NCBI GenBank assembly: GCA_934281565.1
Contig: CAKQXI010000019.1
Coordinates: 1-26,960, forward strand
Source: an uncultured Prevotella sp.
GTDB lineage: Bacteria > Bacteroidota > Bacteroidia > Bacteroidales > Bacteroidaceae
Direction: 5' to 3'
DNA length: 26,960 nucleotides
The notes under the pieces are model-generated. The model had not been told where the DNA came from. It made no database searches and saw only the letters and a program-made list of their open reading frames with translations. Made by a program: the position numbers and the translations under genes. Below, piece after piece: positions 1 to 6,922 of the stretch; the stretch's first letter is position 1, and the number at the start of each line of letters is the position of its first letter.

Positions 1-1
1 G

Positions 2-262
2 TACGGAGCCTGTATAGATACTGGTGTGTCCGATGGCTGTAACCGATGGGATATAAGGGATGCGAGTGTTCTCACAACTAAATCCCTCGCCCAGCAATCG
101 CTTGAAACCTCCTTCTCCATAACGTGCTTGATAACGATAGAGGTAATCCCATCGCATCTGGTCTATCACGATGCCCACAACGAGCTTGGGGCGTTCTGGC
201 TGTGCCTGGGCTATGCCACAGAATGCACACAATGCCAAGATAAGTTTGAAAATCTTATTCAT
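2..262 (-). CDS. Alkaline phosphatase superfamily protein (PafA-like), N-terminal part, cut by window edge
   Basis: Reading the minus strand from the ATG at 262 gives an open frame that runs off the window after 87 codons. The first ~20 residues (MNKIFKLILALCAFCGIAQA) form a signal peptide. Then come VVGIVIDQMRWDYLYRY, where the Asp is the usual metal ligand of alkaline phosphatase-superfamily enzymes, and IPSVTAIGHTSIYTGSV, which is the conserved segment carrying the nucleophile Thr/Ser region in PafA-type phosphatases. Such proteins in Bacteroidota are periplasmic phosphomonoesterases or diesterases of about 500-550 aa, so most of the gene lies outside. Substrate cannot be told from this fragment. 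A TAAATTTGC -7 box lies just upstream. No stop codon is seen because the gene is truncated by the window. Confidence 0.82.
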   Translation of the reverse strand, partial: MNKIFKLILALCAFCGIAQAQPERPKLVVGIVIDQMRWDYLYRYQARYGEGGFKRLLGEGFSCENTRIPYIPSVTAIGHTSIYTGSV

Positions 263-288
263 ATTCGTAATATATATTAAATTCGCTT

Positions 289-297
289 GCAAATTTA
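289..297 (-). promoter_or_regulatory. Bacteroidota -7 box for the phosphatase gene
   Basis: TAAATTTGC on the minus strand, about 27 bases before the ATG at 262, fits the TAnnTTTG consensus. A TTTG at 312-315 is only 14 bases away, shorter than the usual 19-21, so the -33 element is uncertain. Confidence 0.55.
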
Positions 298-391
298 CAA
301 TAAAAATATTACAAACAGATGAATAAGGCATGAATTAAGGATAAAATTATCTATTTCATTGCATGATGTCAAATGAAAGTAGACAAAGTTC

Positions 392-952
392 CTATAACTT
401 CAATAGCTTGGCAAATTCCCAGATTACGATGCCTGCCGTGACACTGACATTCAATGAATGCTTGGTTCCGAACTGGGGGATTTCCAAGCAACCGTCGCTC
501 ATGTCCACGATGTTCTGTTTCACACCTTTCACCTCATTGCCAAAGATGACAGCATAGCCTTTGGGAAGTGGAGAGCAAAGAGAGGATAGTGAAGAATGAG
601 CCTCTGCAAGGTTCTGGAGCTTGGTAGAGCCCTCAACCTGTTCGATGCTATACACGAAATAGCCTTTCTCTTTTAGTTTCTCCACAGCTTCTTCCGTTGT
701 CTTGAAGTATTTCCAGTCTACGCTATCCTCTCCTCCCAATGCAGTCTTGTGTATCTCGGCATTGGGGGGAGTGGCGGTGATGCCACAGAGATATACCGCT
801 TCCACTCGGAAAGCATCGCTTGAACGGAATACGCTTCCTACATTATATAATGACCGTACATCATCGAGGACTACTATCAAGGGAAGTTTCTCGGCTTCCT
901 TGAATTCCTCCACCGTGAGGCGGTTCATCTCTATTGTTCTTAACTTACGCAT
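392..952 (-). CDS. TrmH/SpoU-family RNA 2'-O-methyltransferase
   Basis: This 186-aa protein has the three motifs of the SPOUT (SpoU/TrmH) methyltransferases, in order. They are NVGSVFRSSDAF near residue 37 (RNA-contacting Asn and Arg), VIFGNEVKGV near 135 (start of the trefoil-knot SAM site), and CLEIPQFGTKHSLNVSVTAGI near 155 (knot, SAM binding, catalytic Asn). It would methylate a ribose 2'-OH in tRNA or rRNA using S-adenosylmethionine. It is a short version without the N-terminal RNA-binding domain of RlmB-type enzymes, so the target base is unknown. It begins 26 bases after the sufE stop and is the last gene of a likely three-gene operon (U32, sufE, this gene). Confidence 0.88.
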   Translation of the reverse strand: MRKLRTIEMNRLTVEEFKEAEKLPLIVVLDDVRSLYNVGSVFRSSDAFRVEAVYLCGITATPPNAEIHKTALGGEDSVDWKYFKTTEEAVEKLKEKGYFVYSIEQVEGSTKLQNLAEAHSSLSSLCSPLPKGYAVIFGNEVKGVKQNIVDMSDGCLEIPQFGTKHSLNVSVTAGIVIWEFAKLLKL

Positions 953-978
953 GGTTGATAATAAGAGGTATGGAGAAG

Positions 979-1407
979 TTATTTTTCCTCCTTGGTCTTG
1001 TAAGCCAAGGCGTACATACGGATTTGCTTAATCATAGCCAAGAGACCATTGCTGCGTGTTGGACTCAGATGGTCTTTCAAGCCTATCTTGTCGATGAAAT
1101 AAAGGTCGGCATCCATTATCTCCGTAGGTGTGTGACCACTCAATACCTGAATTAACAAGGCAATGATGCCTTTCACGATGAGGGCGTCGCTGTCTGCCGT
1201 GAACATGAGCTTGCCATCCTCATAATCACATTGCAGCCACACTCGGCTTTGGCAGCCATCTATCAAGTTTTGTTCGTTCTTATATTTCTCATCCAGTGGA
1301 GCCAAGTCATTGCCCAAGTCTATGAGCATCTGATATTTGTCCATCCAGTCGGTGAAGTCCTGGAATTCCTCTACGACTTCATCTTGCAATTCATTGATTG
1401 TTGCCAT
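979..1407 (-). CDS. sufE: SufE family sulfur acceptor protein
   Basis: The 142-aa length is that of SufE. The motif LIDGCQSRVWL places the conserved persulfide-carrying cysteine at residue 52, matching Cys51 of the E. coli protein. SufE accepts sulfur from the cysteine desulfurase SufS and passes it to the SufBCD scaffold during Fe-S cluster assembly in the cytosol. No suf genes are nearby. It sits 11 bases after the U32 gene and 26 bases before the TrmH gene, so the three are probably co-transcribed. The upstream U32 protein belongs to a family with Fe-S-binding cysteines, which would make the pairing functional, but that link is inference. Confidence 0.92.
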   Translation of the reverse strand: MATINELQDEVVEEFQDFTDWMDKYQMLIDLGNDLAPLDEKYKNEQNLIDGCQSRVWLQCDYEDGKLMFTADSDALIVKGIIALLIQVLSGHTPTEIMDADLYFIDKIGLKDHLSPTRSNGLLAMIKQIRMYALAYKTKEEK

Positions 1408-1418
1408 TTGTACTATGT

Positions 1419-2684
1419 TTACTTTATTTCCTTTATCTCGTTGACGGTGATGAGCTTATAGAGCTTGTCGTTGGGGCGTACCTTGCCGGGCACAGGGATA
1501 GAGACTCTCCATCCTTGCTTTGCCACCTCTACTGGCTTGAGGTCATAGCGTATCTCGTCGGCATTCAGGTACATCACACCCGTGGTATTGCCAGTGATGA
1601 GCAACTTCTGTCCTTTCTCTATTTCAGAGGCTTCAATGGCAACCTCGGCAACTCCGAGCTTGGAGAAGTATTTTACTACCTTGCCTACGAGCACCTTCTT
1701 CTCGGTAGCCACGGAACCATAATGCTTGTTCCATTCGCCCAATGTCTGCCCTTGGTAATATCCATCCCAGAAACCACGGTTGAATACCGTTGCCAATCGC
1801 TCATCCCAAGCATCTTTCTTTTCCTCCGTGAATGTGCCGTCAAGGACAGAAGCGATAGCCTCCTTGTAGCATTTTACTACGGTATAGACATATTCTGGTC
1901 CACGGGCACGCCCCTCAATCTTGAAGACACGCACACCAGCATCCATCATTCGGTCGATGAAGCGGATGGTTTTCAAGTCCTTGGGACTCATTACATATTT
2001 GTTGTCTATCTCTAATTGATTGCCTGTCTCGTTGTCAGTTACGGTATAACTACGACGACAAATCTGTACACATTCGCCACGATTAGCCGAGCGGTTGGCA
2101 TTCGCAAGACTCATATAGCATTTGCCCGAAACAGCCATGCAGAGCGCACCATGGCAGAACATCTCGATACGTATCTGCTTGCCCATAGGTCCACAGATAT
2201 TCTGCTTCTCTATCTCCTCGTGGATATGCTTAACTTGGTCCATGTTCAATTCACGAGCCAAGACAGATACATCGGCAAAGCGAGCATAGAACTTCAATGC
2301 CTCGGTGTTTGAGATATTCAACTGGGTGGAGAGATGCACTTCCTCCCCTACTTCATTGCAATAAGCCATTACAGCCACGTCACTGGCGATGACGGCAGAG
2401 ATACCTGCTTCCTTAGCGGCATTGATAATCTCTTTCATCGTCGGTATGTCATCATCGTAGATAACCGTATTGACGGTGAGATAAGTCTTGATGCCATGCT
2501 CATTGCAAGTAGCGGCAATCTCACGCAAGTCGTCAATGGTAAAATGATTGGCAGAGTGAGAACGCATATTCAGCTTACCGATGCCGAAGTACACGGAGTC
2601 AGCTCCAGCCTGTATAGCAGCTGCCAAAGACTCTCGTGAGCCAACTGGTGCCATCACTTCAAATTCATTTATCTTTGTATTCAT
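1419..2684 (-). CDS. Peptidase U32 family protein (RNA hydroxylation type)
   Basis: The 421-aa protein opens with EVMAPVGSRESLAAAIQAGA, the U32 N-terminal signature. Near residue 175 it has the cysteine-rich block FCHGALCMAVSGKCYMS, followed by NRGECVQICRR, the U32 signature with four cysteines thought to hold an Fe-S cluster. Characterised relatives (TrhP/YegQ, RlhA/YdcP) use prephenate-dependent chemistry to hydroxylate tRNA U34 or 23S rRNA C2501. Others are annotated as collagenase-like proteases. Which RNA this one acts on cannot be told; length and overall form resemble TrhP more than the longer RlhA. It is the first gene of the operon with sufE and a TrmH-type methyltransferase, so RNA modification is a plausible shared theme. 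A full promoter precedes it. Confidence 0.88.
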   Translation of the reverse strand: MNTKINEFEVMAPVGSRESLAAAIQAGADSVYFGIGKLNMRSHSANHFTIDDLREIAATCNEHGIKTYLTVNTVIYDDDIPTMKEIINAAKEAGISAVIASDVAVMAYCNEVGEEVHLSTQLNISNTEALKFYARFADVSVLARELNMDQVKHIHEEIEKQNICGPMGKQIRIEMFCHGALCMAVSGKCYMSLANANRSANRGECVQICRRSYTVTDNETGNQLEIDNKYVMSPKDLKTIRFIDRMMDAGVRVFKIEGRARGPEYVYTVVKCYKEAIASVLDGTFTEEKKDAWDERLATVFNRGFWDGYYQGQTLGEWNKHYGSVATEKKVLVGKVVKYFSKLGVAEVAIEASEIEKGQKLLITGNTTGVMYLNADEIRYDLKPVEVAKQGWRVSIPVPGKVRPNDKLYKLITVNEIKEIK

Positions 2685-2708
2685 TAATGCAAATTTCTTT
2701 TTGTGGGT

Positions 2709-2741
2709 GCAAAGTTACGGCTTTTTCTCTGATATTCCAAA
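2709..2741 (-). promoter_or_regulatory. Promoter of the U32-sufE-TrmH operon
   Basis: On the minus strand TTTG (2738-2741) is followed after 20 bases by TAACTTTGC (2709-2717), a near-ideal Bacteroidota -33/-7 pair. It lies 25 bases before the ATG at 2684. Confidence 0.8.
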
Positions 2742-2804
2742 AAAGAGAGTGCGCTAAGGTGTAAATTTTCGTTAACGGAATGGTTTCATTATGTTAAAAG
2801 ACAC

Positions 2805-2839
2805 AACTCGTAGTTTTGTGGTCTGGAAAGCTATGAGTT
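2805..2839 (+). other. Hairpin in the U32/rubredoxin intergenic region
   Basis: The arms AACTCGTAG and CTATGAGTT pair over 9 bases with one G-U wobble on the plus strand, around a 17-base loop. It lies upstream of the rubredoxin promoter, between divergent genes. There is no T-tract, so it is not a clear terminator. The rest of 2685-3006 holds only the two divergent promoters and the rubredoxin leader. Confidence 0.3.
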
Positions 2840-2904
2840 ATGGGACGAGAAACTAAGAATTATTCATGTAATTCGAGATTTTTGCAAGAAAAAGTGACTT
2901 TTTC

Positions 2905-2936
2905 TTTGAAGTTATCTAAAATAATTATATATTTGC
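2905..2936 (+). promoter_or_regulatory. Promoter of the rubredoxin gene
   Basis: TTTG (2905-2908), a 19-base spacer, then TATATTTGC (2928-2936). It implies a leader of about 65 bases before the ATG at 3007. Confidence 0.78.
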
Positions 2937-3006
2937 ACCATCTATCAAGTTGATTGATGGATGGGAGTTTATAAACTACAGTAAATAACATCAAAGAAAA
3001 AACATT

Positions 3007-3168
3007 ATGAAAAAGTATGTATGTGACGTTTGTGGCTGGGAGTATGACCCAGCGGTAGGTGACCCAGAGAATGGCATTGAGCCAGGTACGGCATTTGAGG
3101 ATATTCCTGATGATTGGGTCTGCCCAGTTTGTGGAGTTGGAAAAGATGAGTTTAGTCTTGTGGAGTAA
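3007..3168 (+). CDS. Rubredoxin
   Basis: This 53-aa frame begins MKKYVCDVCGWEYDPAVGD and ends near WVCPVCGVGKDEFSLVE. The two knuckles CxxCG (Cys6, Cys9) and CPxCG (Cys39, Cys42) coordinate the single iron of a rubredoxin, and the length is exactly that of the classic one-domain family. Rubredoxins are cytosolic one-electron carriers. In anaerobes they commonly feed rubrerythrin, superoxide reductase or flavodiiron proteins in oxygen and peroxide defence. None of those partners is adjacent. The gene is monocistronic: its own promoter lies upstream and a strong hairpin terminator starts 13 bases after the stop. Confidence 0.96.
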   Translation: MKKYVCDVCGWEYDPAVGDPENGIEPGTAFEDIPDDWVCPVCGVGKDEFSLVE

Positions 3169-3180
3169 TCTCGGCAATAT

Positions 3181-3224
3181 AAAAGTAAAAGTGTTCATGC
3201 TTCCATGGACACTTTTACTTTTTT
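3181..3224 (+). terminator. Rho-independent terminator after rubredoxin
   Basis: A 19-bp stem (arms 3181-3199 and 3204-3222) with a CTTC loop ends in a run of T. The only non-Watson-Crick pair is T with G, which is a stable U-G wobble only in plus-strand RNA. This fits transcription from the rubredoxin gene. Confidence 0.9.
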
Positions 3225-3470
3225 ATAGTTTATAGTTAATAGTTTATAGTTTATAGCATTTAGGGCGCAAGCCTAATTATTAATTCTTAATTAAAAAATG
3301 AGAGCGGACTGTCCTTAAAGACTGTTGTCTTAACTCCTTTAACTCTTTAACTCCTTTAACTCCAAGCCCCCATCCCACAAGACCGTCCTTAAAAGGTAAT
3401 GTCCCTTAACTTCCTCTAACTTCTTTAAATTCCCTTAAATTCCCATTTGCGAAATATTACAAAAGTAGTA
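3224..3470. repeat. Low-complexity intergenic repeats
   Basis: This stretch has no gene. It holds a run built from TATAGTT units (3222-3257), a pyrimidine-rich run of TTTAACTCC units (3330-3363) and a diverged copy (3405-3445). There is also an imperfect direct repeat: GACTGTCCTTAAAG at 3307 and GACCGTCCTTAAAA at 3381, each followed by a TTAACT-rich tail, 74 bases apart. Confidence 0.6.
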
Positions 3471-3476
3471 AATAAG

Positions 3477-3509
3477 TTTGTATCTCCGGATTATTATATG
3501 TATTTTTGC
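3477..3509 (+). promoter_or_regulatory. Promoter of the DUF3667 gene
   Basis: TTTG (3477-3480), a 20-base spacer, then TATTTTTGC (3501-3509). The ATG at 3514 follows only four bases after the -7 box, so transcription should start at or next to the start codon. Confidence 0.75.
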
Positions 3510-3513
3510 ATAC

Positions 3514-4461
3514 ATGAAAAAACTGATGGCAACAATACTGCTTGGGATCAAGCGGTTCTCTTATTGGCAAGAAAACGGGAAGACGATAAGACCAAGATTT
3601 CAAGGAACGACGGTATGTAAGCATTGCGGAACGTTGTTCCAAGGCAATTATTGTCCCCGATGTGGGCAAAGTCGTTTGGTGAGCAATGTTTCCAAGCGTG
3701 GCTTTGTCATGACTTTCATGGAGGCTTATCCGCAGTTGGCGAGCGCATATTGCCGTACTATCTTGGAGTTGTTATGCCGTCCGGGTTATATGGTTCGTGA
3801 CTTCTTTCGAGGGCATCGCATTATCTATTCTGGTCCTTTCAAGACATTCATTATCACGATTTCCATCTTTGCTCTTTTTTCCCAGTTCATAGAGCCAAAT
3901 TCCCAAGAGGAGCGTAATGATACCCAAATAGTAAAGACAGAAATATCTACGGATGAAGATAGCGGTGAAAAGATACTCGAAGACTTTATCTTGGATGTCC
4001 AGAACAAGGAGAAGAAGTTGAGAGAGAAGAAATGGATAGGTCCTATATGGAACTTGGTAAAGAAGAAAGCCAAGGACAAGGGCTCCATGTATCTGTTCGT
4101 ATTCGTTCCTCTCTTGGCTTTGGCAAGCAAGACAGCCTTTCGCAAACGGCAATTTGATGGAAGAAAACTGATCTATGCCGAGCATTTTATGGTCTTCACT
4201 TATCTGTATGCCATCAAGATATTCCTTTCTATCTTTTGTTCTATCATAGCGGTAGACAGCGAATATCCTTTTCTTCTCAACATCTTTTATGCCGTATGGA
4301 TGTACAAGGGCTTATATGGCTGGAGATGGAAAGAAACGCTTAGGCGAATGTGCTGGTTCTTGTTTTTGTTTCTTCTTTATTTCCTATCAGTAATCTGTGT
4401 GGTAGCAAGTATTTTAATAGAGGCCATTTTGATTTATTGTCAAAATATCTATCCCTCGTAA
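3514..4461 (+). CDS. DUF3667 domain-containing membrane protein
   Basis: The protein (315 aa from this ATG) has an N-terminal zinc ribbon, CKHCGTLFQGNYCPRCGQ, typical of the DUF3667 family. It then has about five hydrophobic segments: one near residue 105 (TFIITISIFALF), one near 190 (YLFVFVPLLALA), and three in the last 100 residues. A charged, mostly acidic then lysine-rich loop lies between the first two. The family is common in Bacteroidota and has no known function; a membrane location is clear. Start choice: the promoter overlaps any earlier start. ATG 3514 would make the mRNA nearly leaderless, while ATG 3529 (310 aa) would leave a leader of about 15 bases. Both are possible. Confidence 0.85.
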   Translation: MKKLMATILLGIKRFSYWQENGKTIRPRFQGTTVCKHCGTLFQGNYCPRCGQSRLVSNVSKRGFVMTFMEAYPQLASAYCRTILELLCRPGYMVRDFFRGHRIIYSGPFKTFIITISIFALFSQFIEPNSQEERNDTQIVKTEISTDEDSGEKILEDFILDVQNKEKKLREKKWIGPIWNLVKKKAKDKGSMYLFVFVPLLALASKTAFRKRQFDGRKLIYAEHFMVFTYLYAIKIFLSIFCSIIAVDSEYPFLLNIFYAVWMYKGLYGWRWKETLRRMCWFLFLFLLYFLSVICVVASILIEAILIYCQNIYPS

Positions 4462-4474
4462 GAAAACCAAAAAG

Positions 4475-4505
4475 CCCCAATACCCTCACGGGCATTGGGG
4501 TTTAG
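4475..4505 (-). terminator. Terminator between DUF3667 and alpha-galactosidase genes
   Basis: The arms CCCCAATACCC (4475-4485) and GGGCATTGGGG (4490-4500) pair with one exception, which is A-C on the plus strand but a G-U wobble on the minus strand. The minus strand also continues into CTTTTTGG. It is therefore best as the terminator of the alpha-galactosidase gene, but lies between convergent genes and may serve both. Confidence 0.85.
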
Positions 4506-4540
4506 TTTTAATTATATGTTAAACATCTATAAACTTGTTC

Positions 4541-6736
4541 TTATTCTGCTTCGAGATAAAGTACCCTTGAGGACCAGTCGTTTTTCTTGTTCCAGTCAAC
4601 ATCATGGGTGTAAGGCATCTCCAAACCATGCTCCATTAAGAACTTGCCAGAGTATGACTTGCCCTCACAATCAAGAGGTTTGTTGTCAATGACATCAAGC
4701 TCGCGAACCTTATACATACGGTTGGCATCAAGACCTGCCATCTTTACTCTTGGTAAATGGACATTATAGAAATTGGCTAATTTCCACCAATAGAACACCG
4801 CCTTGTCTTTGCTCTCACTGACATACATCAAGGAAGCCAAGCCTTGGTTGTCGAATGGAGAAACCAAGCGATAGATGTCACCCATCTGTACTACAGGGCG
4901 TATCTCCTTATACTCAGTGATAGCTTTCTTGCAAAGAGCCTTTTCCTCATCGGTCATGTTCTTAGGTTGTATTTCCATGCCAAGGCGACCACTCATGGCT
5001 ACATCAATGCGATACTTCAAGGAAGTAGTGCGGAAGACGGTATGGTTAGGAACGGCTGAGATGTGGCTACCCATGGCGATAGCTGGGAAGAAGTAGCTTG
5101 TACCATATTGCATATAGATACGTTGGAGAGCATCAGTGTTGTCGCTCACCCAGAACTCATCGAAACCACGGAGAAATCCCCAGTTGGCACGTCCACCACC
5201 ACTGGCGCAACATTGGATAACCACATCTTTGTACTTAGCACGAATACGTTCCATCACCTTGGCAAAGCCTGCATGGTAGGCAATGTTGAGGTGACTCTGG
5301 TCTTGCATCGAGAGATACTGGCTACCATGGTTCATGATAGGCATGTTGGCATCCCATTTGATGTAAGTTATTTGAGGATATTTAGTAAGTAACTCGTCTA
5401 CTACGCTATATACATAGTCTTGTACCTTAGGATTTGACAAGTCGAGTACAAGTTGCGTGCCTCCACGACCCAATACTGCATCACGCTTAGGTGCTTTCAC
5501 AATCCAGTCGGGATGCTTCTCATAGAGTTCGCTGGTCGTATTGGTCATTTCTGGCTCAATCCAGATACCGAACTTCACACCATTCTTCTTGGCATCACGA
5601 AGCAAACCCTCAATACCGTCAGGGAGTTTCTTCTTGTCAACCACCCAGTCACCCAGTGCGCAGTTGTCACTGTTGCGCTCATATTTGGTACCAAACCATC
5701 CATCATCCATCACAAAGAGTTCGCCACCCATACTGGCTATGTCTTTCATCATCTGGTCCATGCCCTGCTGGTTGATGTCGAAGTAAACGCCTTCCCAAGA
5801 GTTCAAGAGAATGTCACGTACCTGATTGCCATGAGCGAGGATGTACTTGCGCCCCCACTTATGGAAGTTACGGCTCGCACCGCTCAGTCCCTCGTTGGAG
5901 AAAGTCAGTGCCAGCGCAGGAGTCTTGAAAGTCTCTCCTTTCTTGAGATGATATTCAGAGTTTTCTTCGTTGATGCCTGCGAAGAAGTAGTGGTATTCCG
6001 TGTCATCGGTGACGGTCTTCAGCTTATAGTTTCCGCCATAAACAAGTGCGGCACCTATTACATCACCTGTATTTTCTTGTCCTTTGCCATTGAGTGAGAA
6101 CATCACTTCGGCATGGTCTGTATGAGAAGGACGAGTACCGTCGGTGTTACGGATGATGAACTCTCCGGGTGCCAGTTTCTCGTTGCTTACATTGGCCTCG
6201 TTAGCCCAAGTACCAGAGAGGTGGCTCATCCATACATTGCCACGACGGATAGGGAGCATGGCGGAGGCAAAAGTGGTCAAGGTGACCGTTCCTTTCTCGC
6301 CGTTGTTGATTTCTGTCCACGCCTCAATCAGGTCAACATCATTGTAAGCACGATAGTTCAAGTCTACCTTAATATTATATACCGCATCCTTTAGGTGGAT
6401 GGTAGTGACGGTTGCGTTAGCTTCTTGCCTTACACTGCTGCCCGTAGCCACCAATGCGGTGGACATATTGCCATCGGCATGGCGCATGGCAAGTGCAGCT
6501 TCGGCTGGTGTGTTCAGACCGTATGCAGGATAAGCATCCATACGACCGTCCGTGGCAACCTTGAGATTAGCTAAGTCTTTGCCGTTGAGACGACTACCAA
6601 AATAAAGATACTTGGCTGGCTGACCATTCTCGACATCCAGCACCATGGAAATATTCTTGGTGTTTACCGAAACTTGAGCGGCCATCGCTGGCATGGCGAA
6701 AGCCACCAACAATAAAGCTATTGATTTTAACTTCAT
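4541..6736 (-). CDS. Secreted alpha-galactosidase, glycoside hydrolase family 36
   Basis: This 731-aa protein has the GH36 layout: a signal peptide (residues 1-19, ending AMAA), an N-terminal beta-sandwich, a TIM barrel from about residue 310, and a C-terminal beta domain. Motifs in the barrel are NSWEGVYFDI, MDDGWFG, YIKWDAN with the nucleophile Asp462, CCASGGGRANWG, and SDNTDA with acid/base Asp532. The 70-residue gap between the two acids equals that in the well-studied Geobacillus enzyme AgaA (478 and 548). It removes terminal alpha-1,6-galactose from raffinose-type oligosaccharides or galactomannan, in the periplasm or outside the cell. It has its own promoter and terminator, so it is monocistronic and not in a visible SusC/D locus. 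Confidence 0.95.
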   Translation of the reverse strand: MKLKSIALLLVAFAMPAMAAQVSVNTKNISMVLDVENGQPAKYLYFGSRLNGKDLANLKVATDGRMDAYPAYGLNTPAEAALAMRHADGNMSTALVATGSSVRQEANATVTTIHLKDAVYNIKVDLNYRAYNDVDLIEAWTEINNGEKGTVTLTTFASAMLPIRRGNVWMSHLSGTWANEANVSNEKLAPGEFIIRNTDGTRPSHTDHAEVMFSLNGKGQENTGDVIGAALVYGGNYKLKTVTDDTEYHYFFAGINEENSEYHLKKGETFKTPALALTFSNEGLSGASRNFHKWGRKYILAHGNQVRDILLNSWEGVYFDINQQGMDQMMKDIASMGGELFVMDDGWFGTKYERNSDNCALGDWVVDKKKLPDGIEGLLRDAKKNGVKFGIWIEPEMTNTTSELYEKHPDWIVKAPKRDAVLGRGGTQLVLDLSNPKVQDYVYSVVDELLTKYPQITYIKWDANMPIMNHGSQYLSMQDQSHLNIAYHAGFAKVMERIRAKYKDVVIQCCASGGGRANWGFLRGFDEFWVSDNTDALQRIYMQYGTSYFFPAIAMGSHISAVPNHTVFRTTSLKYRIDVAMSGRLGMEIQPKNMTDEEKALCKKAITEYKEIRPVVQMGDIYRLVSPFDNQGLASLMYVSESKDKAVFYWWKLANFYNVHLPRVKMAGLDANRMYKVRELDVIDNKPLDCEGKSYSGKFLMEHGLEMPYTHDVDWNKKNDWSSRVLYLEAE

Positions 6737-6771
6737 GATAATTAGTAGTTGTTGTTATGTTATTAGTGGTT

Positions 6772-6803
6772 GCAAAAATATAAAAATATCCAATAGTTGC
6801 CAA
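6772..6803 (-). promoter_or_regulatory. Promoter of the alpha-galactosidase gene
   Basis: On the minus strand a TTG (6801-6803) and TATTTTTGC (6772-6780) are 20 bases apart. The leader to the ATG at 6736 would be about 30 bases. Confidence 0.68.
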
Positions 6804-6853
6804 TACTTTCTTGATTTATTTTCCGTAAAAAGCAGAATATAACAAACATCCAG

Positions 6854-6894
6854 CAAAAAAAGCAAAGTCAGTAGCAAATATGCCACTGACTTTG
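6854..6894 (-). terminator. Terminator of the CoA-transferase gene
   Basis: A 13-bp stem (6863-6875 with 6882-6894) has one odd pair that is G-U only on the minus strand. The minus strand then reads CTTTTTTTGC. It lies 28 bases after the CoA-transferase stop and separates that gene from the alpha-galactosidase promoter. Confidence 0.85.
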
Positions 6895-6922
6895 TCTTAT
6901 TGTTACTTATTGTGAGTTAAGT

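Noticed and set aside
7..280. Plus-strand 84-aa frame at the window start
   Set aside because: The minus strand encodes a signal peptide and alkaline phosphatase motifs; the plus frame is its shadow.
2860..3198. 112-aa minus-strand frame over rubredoxin
   Set aside because: It covers the rubredoxin gene and its terminator in antisense; the plus-strand rubredoxin is unmistakable.
3224..3470. Repeat block as a CRISPR array or an origin
   Set aside because: Units are degenerate and only 7-11 bases long, with no spacers of even length and no DnaA-box pattern.
5453..6097. 214-aa plus-strand frame inside the alpha-galactosidase gene
   Set aside because: It is a shadow on the opposite strand of a clear GH36 gene, has no family motif, and no promoter.
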